From: Sycobia sp. Sy_11
Taxonomy: Eukaryota > Arthropoda > Insecta > Hymenoptera > Epichrysomallidae
Assembly (NCBI GenBank): GCA_018907035.1
Contig: JACCIC010000175.1
Coordinates: forward strand, 186,001 to 250,000
Direction: 5' to 3'
DNA: 64,000 bases
Shown: one piece after another, positions 53,530-63,847 of the stretch
Numbering within the stretch: position 1 is the first letter of the stretch
Layout of the letters: the number at the start of each line of letters is the position of its first letter
Made by a program: the position numbers and the translations under genes
The notes under the pieces: generated by a model
The model's database searches: none
What the model was told of the DNA's origin: nothing
Seen by the model: the letters and a program-made list of their open reading frames with translations, nothing else

Positions 53530-53735
53530 TGTAGGTTTATATGAAATAAAAAGACAAAGGATATTAATATTAATCAGGTCTTTATTAAACACGTCTGTAC
53601 TCTATAAGCTGCCAGTACGAACTGACCGCACAGCGAGGCGGCGCAGAGCCGCCGAGCGGAGCGCTCTCATGTTACATACTTACACATGTCGAATTTATCT
53701 AGAAGTGCGTAGGGCTAACGTCTTTTATTCCAAAA
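53530..53735 (-). repeat. 3' LTR of copia copy 3
   Basis: Begins TGTAGGTTTATATG (plus strand) and ends TATTCCAAAA, which on the sense strand is a slightly decayed TGTTGGAATA start. It shares GTCTTTATTAA, CGCACAGCGAGGC, GAGCGGAGCGCTCT and TAGAAGTGCGT with the solo LTR at 18,745. The polypurine tract GAGAGAGAG lies directly before it at 53,736-53,746 on the minus strand. Confidence 0.75.
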
Positions 53736-53746
53736 CTCTCTCTCGG
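53736..53746 (-). promoter_or_regulatory. Polypurine tract, copia copy 3
   Basis: Sense strand CCGAGAGAGAG immediately upstream of the 3' LTR. The same GAGAGAGAG tract precedes the LTRs at 34,491 and 54,948. Confidence 0.7.
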
Positions 53747-54175
53747 TAGTACTGACGCACTTACATTATTCTGTCCTACATATGCAAGTTACCAATTCAT
53801 CTTTATTAATATTTTCATTTAAGATTTAACACATTTTTATCATTAATTTCGTTCAAACGCAAGTAGCAAGTAATTAGAAATAAGCGAACATATATTTACA
53901 ATAGTAATTTATGATATTAAGAATAAGTCAATCAAAAGAATACCTTAATTGCTGTGTGTATGTGTTGCTGTAGAATCTTCATTGGATATATAAATATATA
54001 AATGTGATTATTTTGGAAACAATTAGGAAATGGATAAATTTAATTTGTTAATAAATAGTTTCAGCTGTTGTAGTGAATCAGTCCTCTTTTATTGATCTTT
54101 ACATGCAATTATTAATTTCATTCCTCTGTTTCACTGCAATTTTCCTTACCGCCTTCTGTAAATATATATGAACAA

Positions 54176-54739
54176 TTAACAGTTGAATAGTCGATTAGTT
54201 AGCCTAACGTGAGATTCTAATTTCTGTCCCTTCATAAAAATGTCGGCTAGCTGATCCACGGTTTGAATCCATTTAACTTCAATTAATTTACGTGTTACGC
54301 ATTCCTTAATGTAATGTTCTTTTCTGTCGGTCATCTGTCTTAATTTACTACTCCCGTCAGTTTTAGCGCATGCTTGAGTGGCCTGGTTGTCGCAGTATAA
54401 CGTTGTCGGATACATATCTAATCGCAGAATAGTTTTGAGGGAATTATGCAAAGCTATAACTTCCTGACACGCGTTACTCATGGCTACATATTCGGCCTGA
54501 CAGGTAGACAGAGCTACACTTGGCTGTTTCTGAGTCTTCCAGCCGATTGTATCTCCATACAATTTAATTACGTAACCACAAGTTGTTAGAGAACCTTTGC
54601 AGTCCGAGAGACTTGCATCTGAATATACGTTTAGATCGTTATCTAACCCTTTATACATTAAGCTTAGACTCAGTGTCCCTGCCAAATATCTAAATACCCG
54701 AGTGACCATTCGCCATTCGAATTCTGTGGGATTAATTTG
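54176..54739 (-). pseudogene. Copia RNase H (C-terminal pol), copy 3
   Basis: An uninterrupted 177-codon frame preceded by INPTEFEWR. RNase H motifs: NVYSDASLSDCKGSLTTCGY (first Asp), LSTCQAEYVAMSNACQE (catalytic Glu region), YCDNQATQACAKTDGS (Asp), KHYIKE-type end and QLADIFMKG. It ends with a stop at 54,176, followed by ~430 bp of 3' UTR and the LTR. Upstream it is cut at 54,739 exactly at the edge of another copia LTR, so the rest of pol was separated by insertion of copy 2. The surviving segment has no internal stop and is younger-looking than most here. Confidence 0.85.
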
Positions 54740-54948
54740 TGTTGGAATAGGTGGAGGATTAATAAATAAAATAAAGCATAGCTAATATACTGATCTAACA
54801 CCTCGTCTTTATTATACGTCTATCTTACTTATCTGATCAAAACGCAATGCTTGACCGCGAGGCTGTGTGCAGCGGCCGAGTGGCGCACACGCACACATCG
54901 TGTGCTTAGGCAGCACGGAGGGCGCTGCGCTATGCCTTTATTCTATCA
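54740..54948 (-). repeat. 3' LTR of copia copy 2, inserted in copy 3
   Basis: A 209-bp LTR from TGTTGGAATAGGTGG to CTATCA on the plus strand. The sense start is TGATAGAATA, directly preceded by the GAGAGAGAG tract. It is related to the LTR at 34,194 (TTAATAAATAAAA..AAAGC, CCGCGAGGCTGTGTGCAG, GTGCTTAGGCAGCACGGA). Its left edge interrupts the pol frame of copy 3, showing the order of insertion. The five bases before it are ATTTG. Confidence 0.8.
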
Positions 54949-54960
54949 CTCTCTCTCGTT
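54949..54960 (-). promoter_or_regulatory. Polypurine tract, copia copy 2
   Basis: Sense strand AACGAGAGAGAG adjoins the 3' LTR start. The 350 bp between it and the RNase H stop at 55,309 is 3' UTR without ORFs. Confidence 0.75.
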
Positions 54961-55308
54961 ACAGCATGCGCACTTCTCATTTGCATGAGTTTCAGACACA
55001 CTTCTTTATTTACTTTTCACACAAGTTACATTCATATCATATTAATATAGTTACAATTATATGATAAATCTAAATTATAATAAATACAATATAATATAAA
55101 TTGATTAATAGCAACAATAGTAATATAACTTCTTTTTCTCCAGTATAAAATTTTACTTTCTTTAAATTTATTTTAATATGTTTATATATTTCTGATTGAT
55201 ATCAGTGTAGTTATTTTCTCTTATTTTATATGACATAACTGGCATGAATGAACTAGTTTCCAGCATCGCTCCAGTTGCTTTCGCATTCATCTGAAAACAT
55301 ATATTATT

Positions 55309-56078
55309 TTAATCATTTAATATTAACTTTGTCAGCCTACGGTGCGGGTCCTGCCTGAGACTTTTGATAAAGATATCCGCGAGTTGGTCTGAATATTTGA
55401 CCCATTCTATGTTAACTAGCTTTTTTCTAACGCACTCCTTAATATAATGTTCTTTTCTGTCTGTCACATGGCGCAAACGGTTGCTACCATCAGTTTTAGC
55501 GCACGCTTGAGCGTCTAAGTTATCGCAGAATAATTTAATCGGAAACAAATCTTGCCTGAGTATGATGCTAATTGAATTATGCAATGTTATGAGCTCCTGG
55601 CAAGTGTTGCTCATAGCAACGTATTCTACCTGACATGTGGGTAACGCGACGTTTGGTTGTTTTTGCGTTTTCCACCCTACTGTATCGCCGAATAACCTAA
55701 TCACGTAGCCGCAAGTTGTTAAAGCTCCTTTACAGTCTGACAAGCTCGCGTCAGAGTAAGCTAATAAGTCGTTTTCTCTACCTTGGTATGTTAAACCTAA
55801 CTCTTTCGTACCTGAGAGGTACTGAAATAGTCTCTTTACCATTCCCCATTCATTCGCAGTCGGACTAATCTGGTGTCGAAGACATTCACTGTGTACGTAA
55901 TATCTGGTCGTGTAGAATTTGCCAGATACAACAACGATCCTACAATTTCTCTATACAATGTATTTGGAATATTTTCATAGCTAACGCAGTCACGATTTTT
56001 CCGCTTTCTACCTGTAGCGTCGGTCACGGCCATGGGTGAGTTTACAGTCCTATCGTTTACGAACCCGAATCTTTTCAT
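55309..56078 (-). pseudogene. Copia RNase H and connection, copy 2
   Basis: Two frames. The first (55,836-56,078) has RKNRDCVSYENIPNTLYREI and GSLLYLANSTRPDITYTV, the YR..VGSL.YLA...RPDI motif between RT and RNase H. The second (55,309-55,842) has LAYSDASLSDCKGALTTCGY, LPTCQVEYVAMSNTCQE, FCDNLDAQACAKTDGS and SDQLADIFIKSL. In copy 3 the Glu-containing block reads TCQAEY; here it is TCQVEY, with the catalytic Glu kept. A single frameshift near 55,840 separates the frames. Confidence 0.85.
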
Positions 56079-56104
56079 GATTTGTTCTATGAATTTTTCC
56101 TGAC

Positions 56105-56929
56105 TCAGTTTAAGATTTTCCTGTTTCTATCTCTATCTATTTTCATACCTAAGAATTCTTTGGGAGAATTGAACTCCTTGATGTTAAATTCTTTTGACAA
56201 GTTATAAATAACCTGATCTAGCTCGTTTTCGCAATTTCCCATGATTAATACATCGTCTACGTACAACAGAACTACTACTATTCCCTGACTGCTATTTTTA
56301 ACAAATAGACACGGGTCCATATCGTTATATTCAAAACCTAGTTTATTGATAACTTCTGTGAATTTCACATTCCAGCGCTTCGGGCTGATTTTGAGCTCGT
56401 AGAGTGATTTTTCCAGTTTCAAAATGTTTCTATTTTCCCTAACTCGATCTAATGTGAGCCCCTCTAGAAATTTCAAATAAATATTTTCTTCGATGTTCCC
56501 GTACAGAAACGCAGTTTCTACGTCTAGCTGTTTAATCAATAAGCCGAATTTATTAGCTATCGCTAAACATGATCTCACTAGAATTAACCTAGAGACTGGT
56601 GCGTATGTCTCTCTAATGTCGTAAATATCTCTATCCTTGAAGCCGCGAATAACTAACCTGGCTTTATGAGTGATTTTACCCTGATTGTCTACTTTTCTCT
56701 TAAACACCCACCTGTAGTCTAATATGTTCAGTTTATTTTCTTGCTTGTACATTTCTGTTTTGTTTATTTCTGAGAAAACTCCCTTTTCTATTAAAGATTT
56801 CATTTCTGTTTGAATTGCTTTCTCCCACAACTTATTATCTGTAGAGCTAACAGCTTTCTTGTATTTTTTTGGATCACCATTAATTTTCGCTAATATTGCA
56901 TGATATTTAATGTCGTCTTGAAGACTCAC
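56105..56929 (-). pseudogene. Copia reverse transcriptase, copy 2
   Basis: An intact 274-codon frame. Motifs: KLWEKAIQTEMKSLIEKGVF, RWVFKRKVDNQGKITHKARL, APVSRLILVRSCLAIA, KQLDVETAFLYGNIEENIYL (first catalytic Asp), LEKSLYELKISPKRWNVKF and VVLLYVDDVLIMGN (catalytic DD). Family-typical residues at LYGLKQS are here LYELKIS. The frame starts without linkage to integrase and ends near the beginning of the RH connection, so only this domain is preserved uninterrupted. Confidence 0.9.
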
Positions 56930-56999
56930 TTCATTCGAATTTCACGTGTATAAAACCGCGTCCCCTTTTGCTTCATCCTGACCTCTTAGTCGGGCGCTT

Positions 57000-58114
57000 A
57001 TTGGTGAATCTGTAGTTTTTCCGGTGTTTTCTTCCACAACTTGACCTCCGTTTTCTGACTCAGTTAATGTGAACCCGGATCTCACTTCGTCACCGTAATA
57101 GTCTTTGTAGACTAAGTTTTCTATGAACCTAACATCTCTGGATACGAATATCTTGATCTTTTCAGGTACGTAAATATTGTATCCCGTATTGGCGTAACCT
57201 ACCAGATAACCTCATATGCCTGTACGCTAAATTTAGAGTCTGCTCCTCCCTGTTTCCTGAATACAGCAAAGCATCCGAATCTCCTCCATTTATCGTGATA
57301 TATTTTTAAATTTTTAGATAATTTTTTAAGCAGTATTTCGAATTCTAACGCCTTATGCGGCGTTCTATTATAATGATATACGGCGGTTTTAACGGCTAAA
57401 TCTCAAGTTCCTCCTGGAAGCCCTGAGTCGAACATCAGAGACCTGACTTTATTTTCAATTGTCCTATTGAAGCGCTCAGCTACTCCATTGTGCTGAGGCG
57501 TGTCGGGGCTAGCTAACTGCAATTCTGCTCCTAACTTATTTAGCAGGTTTACAGTGTTGGCGCCTGTAAATTCAGTGCCTTTATCGCACCTAAGGAAACA
57601 CACCTTTTCGTCTGTTCCTAATACATTCCTAATGCTCCTAATTTCTCTTTCTAGATACTCGTCAGTTTCATTTTTGTGTCATAGGGTAGGCTAAACCTAC
57701 TCTAGAAAAATCATCTACTAAGACTAGTATGAACTTATATCCTTATGGACATGCAACTGGACTGATAGGCCCCATTGTGTCAGCATGTAAAATTTTAAGT
57801 GGTCTGTCTGCTCGCTGTCTAATCGTACTGAACGGTAATCTAACACTCTTTGTAATCAAGCACGTCTCGCACTGTTCTATTTCTGTAAGATTTGACAGAT
57901 CTGCTTGGTTTAATAATAAGTTCGCGTTACGTTTCGCGTATTCTAATAAATATTTACTCGATACATGGCCCAGTCTACGGTGCCACACCATTAACTTACT
58001 TACTTTTTGCTTATTTTTATTCTCATGCTCATTTATTAACTTTTGATATTCTAACTCTTCAGATTCAGGTATTGTATTTATTGTATCAATAACCCTATCA
58101 TTAATCGTCGTCAA
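57000..58114 (-). pseudogene. Copia integrase, copy 2
   Basis: The pre-integrase/zinc part reads LMVWHRRLGHVSSKYLLEYA and CETCLITKSVRLPF (HHCC zinc finger), followed by LKILHADTMGPISP (first Asp). After a frameshift come [15 protein letters not shown] (second Asp), [20 protein letters not shown] (Glu) and [11 protein letters not shown]. The C-terminal domain continues in broken frames to about 57,000 with blocks such as KFGCFAVFRKQG-type text. The DDE triad is complete but spread over two frames. Confidence 0.85.
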
Positions 58115-58239
58115 GAGATCAGAGTCACTCTTGACATTTCCTTCGTTTCAACTTTCTCTGGTTCACTTGGTTTTGATTCTAACGTTTTCACTGCGCTGCT
58201 ACTCTTGCTTCTATTTTCGTATCTATGTTCAACCGACGG

Positions 58240-58700
58240 TTATTCTACTTCATTCGCTTCGAAATCGTTTGGTTTAACTTTAATATCAAATATCCAAAAC
58301 GGAGATTTGTATTTCCCTGACAGAATCTTCCTTTTTAACCTTGGCTCCAGTATATCTATTTTCTCTTTATTTAGGTAAATCTCGAGTCCCTGATCTACAA
58401 ACTTCCTGAGTGATATTAAATTTTTAGATAGATTATGTGCATACAAAACGTTATTTAAATTGAAGCTTCTACCGTTTTTAGCTACGATTTCTATGTCGCC
58501 TCTTCCGTCTACATTTAAATCCGCGTTCTTATTCGCGCATTTAACTTTGCTTTAAAATCTAGATCTAAACTATTAAAACTTATTCTGCTATTGCATAAAT
58601 GCTCTGTGGCTCCAGAATCAGCTATAAATTTGAGAACGTTATTTTTGCGAATTTTACGCAAGTCACATCTTTCAAAATAATCAAAATATGAATATATATT
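58240..58700 (-). pseudogene. Copia aspartic protease, copy 2
   Basis: At the end of the Gag frame the sequence passes into VLKFIADSGATEHLCNSRIS, the protease active site (DSGA..H) of copia elements, then a break. The following frame (58,240-58,446) reads YAHNLSKNLISLRKFVDQGL and ILSGKYKSPFWIFDIKV, the region between protease and integrase (V..LS.NL.S). One frameshift lies between the two near 58,520. Confidence 0.8.
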
Positions 58701-60942
58701 ATTCTTACCATTTTGTTGCTGTTCTTCATGAATGGTTGACAAACTAAAGGGATTGTTTAGAATCCCTCCGTTTCGAATTTCTGAGTGCTTTGCCGGGGAT
58801 TTATCCCTTTTTTTCTGAATGCGAGCCTTCTTATCATGGCTCTGCTCCTGTCTCTTTTCTTTTGGTTCGAATGGATTGTCGCTTTTGTTATGACCGTCTT
58901 GAGCCACGTGAGAACCCGACTTTCTGCATCTGTAACAAAATATTTGCCCTGGCGTGGGGCAGTTCGCACTTATGTGCCCGTTCTGGCCACACGTAAAACA
59001 CCTAGGTCTGTTTCCGTCTCGTCTTTTTCTATAATTGCTCTCGCGTCTCTCAAATGGTCTCTTCCGTGTAAAGAGCGGAGGTGACCGTTTGTTCACGGCG
59101 CTCAGTAAGCTAACCGACACGTCTCGAACTGGTCTTGCTGCTTCGACCTGTAAGATCAAGTGGTTCAGCTTTTCAAGCTGCATTTCAACTCCCATAGTAC
59201 CAACATATAGGCAATCAGCCAAGACAGTCCCAGGCAATGCTCCTGATACAGCATTATAGAAAATATCCCTTTTCTCATCATCTGACAATTTGTTTGATCG
59301 CGGTGCATTTTTGCAAAAAATCTCTAATGCTATCTTCCAATTTAATCCAAAAATTCGCGGCTTTTTCCTTTCCCGGTATATATTTTAATTTGTATAACTC
59401 TTTTCTAGCAGAAACTCTCGTGACTCTACATTCCAGTCTTTTGTATTCTTCCAATTTTTCTAAAATTTTTCTCGGCGATTTAATTTCAACGATCTTTTGG
59501 TAGTAACAAATATCTATGTGGTTAATGATTATCTCGCGTACTCTATGCATGCCTTCGTCTATTTTTCTTTCTGAATAATTTTCTAATTCGGTTAATTCTA
59601 AACCCAAAATATAATTTATTCTCTTAGTTTTCAATTCGGTTAACAAATAGTCATTAAAAATATCGAATCTCATATCTATGGTAAGTTTGTACTTTCTCGT
59701 AATGCCACTGTCTTTGCTGATCACGACATCTAATTTCTCAGCCAGCTGATTGAATCGATCATTTTTCAATTTTTCTCATTTTTCAATCTCTTTTCTACAA
59801 TTGATTCTACTGTTTTCTCAATTATTTTATCTAATTTTGCCTGATCAATGTTGTTTTCTTTATTGCTGTTCTCGTTTAATTTTCGTCTATTTTCGTTTCT
59901 TTTCTCTTTAATTACATCTTTTTTAATCGAATCAATTATCTCAGGATCAAGTCGATTCAATAGCATCAATAGTTATTTTAACAATTTTGTCATTTAAATT
60001 ACCATCAATATCTACATGTTTACCATTTTCATCTATGTTATTTACGTCATTATCAATCTTTTTATTCACAAAATTATCAATCTTATCATTATTTAATATT
60101 TTATCAAAATTATCATTGTTATATATTTTATCAATATTCTCATTGTTATATGTTTTATCAATATTATGCAAAATTATACTTACGTCTTCGAATGAATTAT
60201 GAATATCATTTGCGAACATGCCTTGTGAAACACAGGGCACTGGTCTAGGTTTACCATCTATTTTGAAAGGATTGTTTTTTGACTCATTCCAAAATTCAGT
60301 ATTTTGTTCTATAGAATTCTCAATCTCTTCAGCTCCTTGCATTACATCTGCTACGCTTTTGCGTATTTCGTCACATTAACGTTCGTGATCCTTATCAATT
60401 ATAACCTCTACGCTTTTTATCTTCGGCTGTGGTTTAATATCATTTTCTTTAATTACAGCCAAGTTCATTGCATGCAAGCGCATTGACTCATTAAGGTGAG
60501 CAACCATATGACTTAGGAGCTCTCGATGGGCTTCCTTTTACTGGCTGAAAAATTTAGACCGTTCTCTGGCCGCATCAACCCTGGCCTCAGTGGCTCTCGC
60601 ATCTGTCTTTCTTTCTAGATCTTCAAGGGCATGTCGCAGTTCTTCTCTCGTAATAGGTTCTTTACCTGACGACTCAGGTATTTCTAATCTGAGCGTTTTT
60701 ACCCCTCTCGGCCATTCTCTAATCAGTACATCCTTCTCGCTTTCGGACAACATGTTGCCGACTTGAATTATCTTTTCATCGGAAAAGTAAAGATACACGC
60801 TCGATGCGTCCGGACTTGCCAGCGATATATAGACTTTATTACCGCTGGGGATAAGGTAGAGGCGCTTTTCTCCCCATATCCGCTTGAAAGCATCCGCTAT
60901 TGTCGGATGAGTCCGTTCCTCTAAACCTGTCAAAACATGCAA
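58515..60942 (-). pseudogene. Copia Gag, copy 2
   Basis: Several consecutive frames: N-terminus 60,538-60,942 (GLEERTHPTIADAFKRIWGE, VRLTLRLEI-like leucine stretch), a low-complexity Asn/Asp/Lys segment 59,947-60,342 with repeated NNDNFDKILNNDKIDN text, a basic coiled segment 59,766-59,969, the capsid core 59,278-59,769 (YKLTIDMRFDIFNDYLL, EKAANFWIKLEDSIRDF) and the nucleocapsid 58,515-59,288 with CFTCGQNGHISANC (complete CCHC) and CYRCRKSGSHVAQD (second knuckle lacking the last Cys). Gag and protease share the last frame. At least four frame breaks. Confidence 0.8.
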
Positions 60943-61194
60943 ATAAATATTATTTCATTTATTGCCTACGCTCTATGCGTCGGTGGCTGGTGTTCTCAGG
61001 GGGCTCTCATAGGAATTCTTCTGATCTAGCTATCGATTGCCTCGCCTTTACTGGCATTTACGGCAGCGCTATTACAAGCGTATATGGCATCTCGCAGATG
61101 CATTGAAACGCGACTGAACACACATTAAGGAAGTATAAATATCCATTCTAGCTCGCGGCACCGTCTAACTACCCCACTCTATCTCGACCTCAAA
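60943..61194 (-). other. Copia leader proximal part, copy 2
   Basis: Non-coding, aligned by eye with 25,390-25,600 of copy 1 (GGTGGCTGG..GT, GGGGCTCT, AATTC.TCTGATCTA, CTAACTACCCCA). It contains CCTACGCTCTATGCGTCGG. Confidence 0.5.
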
Positions 61195-61430
61195 TGCATT
61201 TATTTGTTTGATGTGCGCACAGCGATCCGCGTGGTGTCGCTTACAAGCAGTTCGTACGGGCCTGTATATATCATTTTTATTGTCGTCACACGCGCGATTC
61301 TCAATGTGGTTATTCAACTCGATTGTCTACATGAACTAAGGAAATATTAGCCCCCACAGACAAGAGGACCACCGTGGTTGCGATTTCAACGATACTTAAA
61401 TAAGTTCGCTTACTGCTCTAGTCCTAGCTA
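61195..61430 (-). repeat. Shared copia leader block, copy c
   Basis: Third copy of the conserved leader block, directly upstream of the intact-order copia copy 2, which shows its position relative to Gag (~250 bp from the Gag start). It shares CCTAGCTACTTGCAA and the GTATTAGCCCCCACAGAC-like core with copy b. Beyond it the leader fades at ~61,680. Confidence 0.75.
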
Positions 61431-61680
61431 CTTGCAATCCACTCTTCGCTACCAGCCACCACATCGTCACAACGAATCTAGCTTATCGCGACGTGTTATC
61501 CGCAAGCTGATCCCGCTTCGCACACTCTCGCAATTGCTAGGAAAAGACCCACGCGCAGCGTGCTCTAAATTGCCTGATCCGCTCAGCAGCTTACACGAGC
61601 ACGAGGCAGAATCAGCGCGGAAGCGCGCGCGGCATCGGTATAATTACATATAATGATTGAACTATACTGCACGCGCTGCA

Positions 61681-62200
61681 TCATTATCAACTGCGCTGTA
61701 CGTAATCTAAATCTATTTTAGACGCACATAAACATCACTTTTATTCGAAATTTCTATTACATATTAACAATTCCATATATTAAAATTATTGTGACAAATC
61801 GCATGGAATCCAGCCGGACTCCGACATACGTAAAGCCAGTGCTTAGCACTGGGCGCATGCCAGAATTTCCGAGCGAAAGATTCAGCGGTGATTTTAGTAC
61901 GGTGGGACACGATTCGCCTCGGCTCTAGCTGCTAAGCTTCGCACTTACTCGCGCGCGCGGAGCTCTCTCCCCCTTTCCTCTCTATACGGGAGCGGTACAA
62001 TCTCTCGCCTCACGTATGTAACTTATATGTATTAGGGCCCTTGATTTCCGTAATTACATACGGACCCATATACTTCGGACGCTAACTTGGCTGATACGCC
62101 TTGGGCAGCGGAAGACAAGATACTGTTCCTTTTCCATAATTTATCTCCTAGTTGGTATGGTAAAGGACGACGACGAGCATTATCATATACTGCTTGATGA
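61681..62200 (-). other. 3' end of the third gypsy element: integrase tail, polypurine tract, possible LTR
   Basis: From 62,200 down to ~62,030 a frame shifted relative to the Gag-integrase ORF reads VYDNARRRPLPYQLGDKLWK and AKLAS, the C-terminal domain of gypsy integrase. At 61,964-61,985 the minus strand has a strong purine run (AGAGAGGAAAGGGGGAGAGAG). Below it is GC-rich LTR-like DNA starting TGTGACAAATCG at ~61,790 and containing a 17-bp palindrome CCAGTGCTTAGCACTGG (61,836-61,852). LTR ends are not proven. Confidence 0.5.
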
Positions 62201-63847
62201 TCATGTTGCTCTCGCGACCGTATCTTTGCTGAATCTTGGCAGCTCTTCTAGTCGTCTCAGTTTAGCTAACCAAGATTGCCGGCTTGCATCTTCGATATTT
62301 TCCACCGTGGCATGATCTTGCTCACGGCGAAGCGTTCCGGGTGGAGTCAGCTCTCGTCCAAAATTCAGCATTGCGAGAGTAGTATAGTATCCAGTGGAAG
62401 AATGAGGCGTGGTATTGAGTGAGAAGTTTATTTCTATCAACTTCTCATCCCAGGACTTGTGATTTTCACCCACAAACGCCGTAATTTGAGTTTTTAAAGT
62501 CCCATTAACTCTTTCCACTGGATTTGCCTGCGGATGATATGGCGGAGTATACGAATGATGAATACTTGCGTCTTTGAGATATTCATCTATCGTTTTATTT
62601 TTAAACTCCGTACCATTATCCGACAGGAAGACCTCTGGAGCTCCGAATTTCATGATAATTCGCTCCTTCAAGGCTTTCAGGATCGTCACCCCGTTGGCTT
62701 TACGAAGTGGTATACACTCTACCCAACGAGTGAAAAGATCCTGTAGGAATAGGACGTACTCTTGCGATTCTATTCCTGCTTCGGTGGCTTTCGTATTGCC
62801 TACCGTGGTTATTGCCGTCTTCAGATCCGCACTAAGCTGTTTAAAAGAGCCTTCTAGTCGGGAAATGGCTTCGACCGTCTCGTCATTCTTCGAAACCTTA
62901 GGTGGTGATTTTTGTCTATCTCCACTATGAGCTGTAGTGGCAGCCACCCTTGGTTTAGGTTTTATTCGACGAACCTGGTATGCCACTTCTGGACAGGTTA
63001 CCACCTCCGGTGGAGGTGGAAATGTATAGGATTTCTCCACTACTAAGGAATCCTCCGCTTCCTTAATAGCCTCCACCAATTCATCGAAGGTTTTGCAGTC
63101 TTTTCTGCGGACGAGATGATGAAACTCGGGACGAAGATTGGCATGGAGTCGATCTAATTGATCCTCCATGGAAATCTTCGGAATCAGTTTGTTTAGCATC
63201 CAATTGAGTGCTGTCAGGTACTCTTCGATGGTTTCAACCGCGCCCTGGGTGCGCTCAATGGCTTCTCTTCGCCAACGTTCCTGATTCCTATTGGTCGTCA
63301 CATAAAATCGTAGAGCTGCTGTCTTTATATGCGACCATGATGTCCACGGTACCAGTGGTTCTGTTACCCAGTAGTGGGCTGAACCTTTGAACAACTCTGG
63401 CGCCGCCTGAAAGAGTTGCTCTTCTGACAGATTAGACATGGTCCGCAGCTCCTTAACCCGGTCTAGAAATATTTCTACTGTTTGCGAACCATCGCCCTTA
63501 AAGGAAATATTCCATTTTCGAACGACCTCACCTATATCACGAGGTTTAAACACAGATGGTATTCTAGTCCTCTCGTTTTGATGACTAATGTTTTCCCTTG
63601 AGGTTGCGATATGCCTCAAGGCCCCCCCCCTCCTGCCGACTCCACGTCCTCGTGGACTGTTGTTTAGAGTGGTTCTGGTGGGGAAGGACTGTGGTAGGTT
63701 CGTTCGAGTCGAGTTATGGATCGTGCATGTATCTCGTATATTCACGTTACGAGTATTCGTATTCACGTCCTCCATTTGTGTACTCGACCCTCGTCCAGGT
63801 TGGAGTCCAATCTGGCTATGCAGTGTTTCAGTTAATGCTTGAAGCAT
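62201..63847 (-). CDS. Gypsy Gag-integrase in-frame fusion (548 codons)
   Basis: A single uninterrupted frame. Residues ~1-95 are polar; ~96-275 form the retrotransposon Gag domain (VRKWNISFKGDGSQTVEIFL, LFKGSAHYWVTEPLVPWTSW, RFYVTTNRNQERWRREAIER, MEDQLDRLHANLRPEFHHLV); ~276-355 a basic linker and a coiled coil. At ~356-362 it switches into integrase: FLQDLFTRWVECIPLRKANG, FLSDNGTEFKNKTIDEYL (second catalytic Asp), YHPQANPVERVNGTLKTQI (Glu) and SLNTTPHSSTGY. Zinc knuckle, protease, RT, RNase H, the integrase zinc finger and first catalytic Asp are deleted. The frame ends at 62,201 before the integrase C-terminal domain. It may be a fortunate deletion or a maintained non-autonomous gene; expression is unknown. 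Confidence 0.8.
   Translation of the reverse strand: MLQALTETLHSQIGLQPGRGSSTQMEDVNTNTRNVNIRDTCTIHNSTRTNLPQSFPTRTTLNNSPRGRGVGRRGGALRHIATSRENISHQNERTRIPSVFKPRDIGEVVRKWNISFKGDGSQTVEIFLDRVKELRTMSNLSEEQLFQAAPELFKGSAHYWVTEPLVPWTSWSHIKTAALRFYVTTNRNQERWRREAIERTQGAVETIEEYLTALNWMLNKLIPKISMEDQLDRLHANLRPEFHHLVRRKDCKTFDELVEAIKEAEDSLVVEKSYTFPPPPEVVTCPEVAYQVRRIKPKPRVAATTAHSGDRQKSPPKVSKNDETVEAISRLEGSFKQLSADLKTAITTVGNTKATEAGIESQEYVLFLQDLFTRWVECIPLRKANGVTILKALKERIIMKFGAPEVFLSDNGTEFKNKTIDEYLKDASIHHSYTPPYHPQANPVERVNGTLKTQITAFVGENHKSWDEKLIEINFSLNTTPHSSTGYYTTLAMLNFGRELTPPGTLRREQDHATVENIEDASRQSWLAKLRRLEELPRFSKDTVARAT

Larger units (their letters stand above)
54740..61680 (-). mobile_element. Ty1/copia element, copy 2 (nearly full coding set, decayed)
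   Basis: Sense-strand order: leader (to ~60,945), Gag (60,942-58,515), protease (~58,650), integrase (58,114-57,000), reverse transcriptase (56,929-56,105), RNase H (56,078-55,309), 3' UTR, polypurine tract, 3' LTR. Order PR-IN-RT-RH is diagnostic of copia. At least ten stops or frameshifts are visible. The 5' LTR is missing; the leader can be followed to about 61,680. The target-site duplication expected on the right (ATTTG) was not located. Confidence 0.85.
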
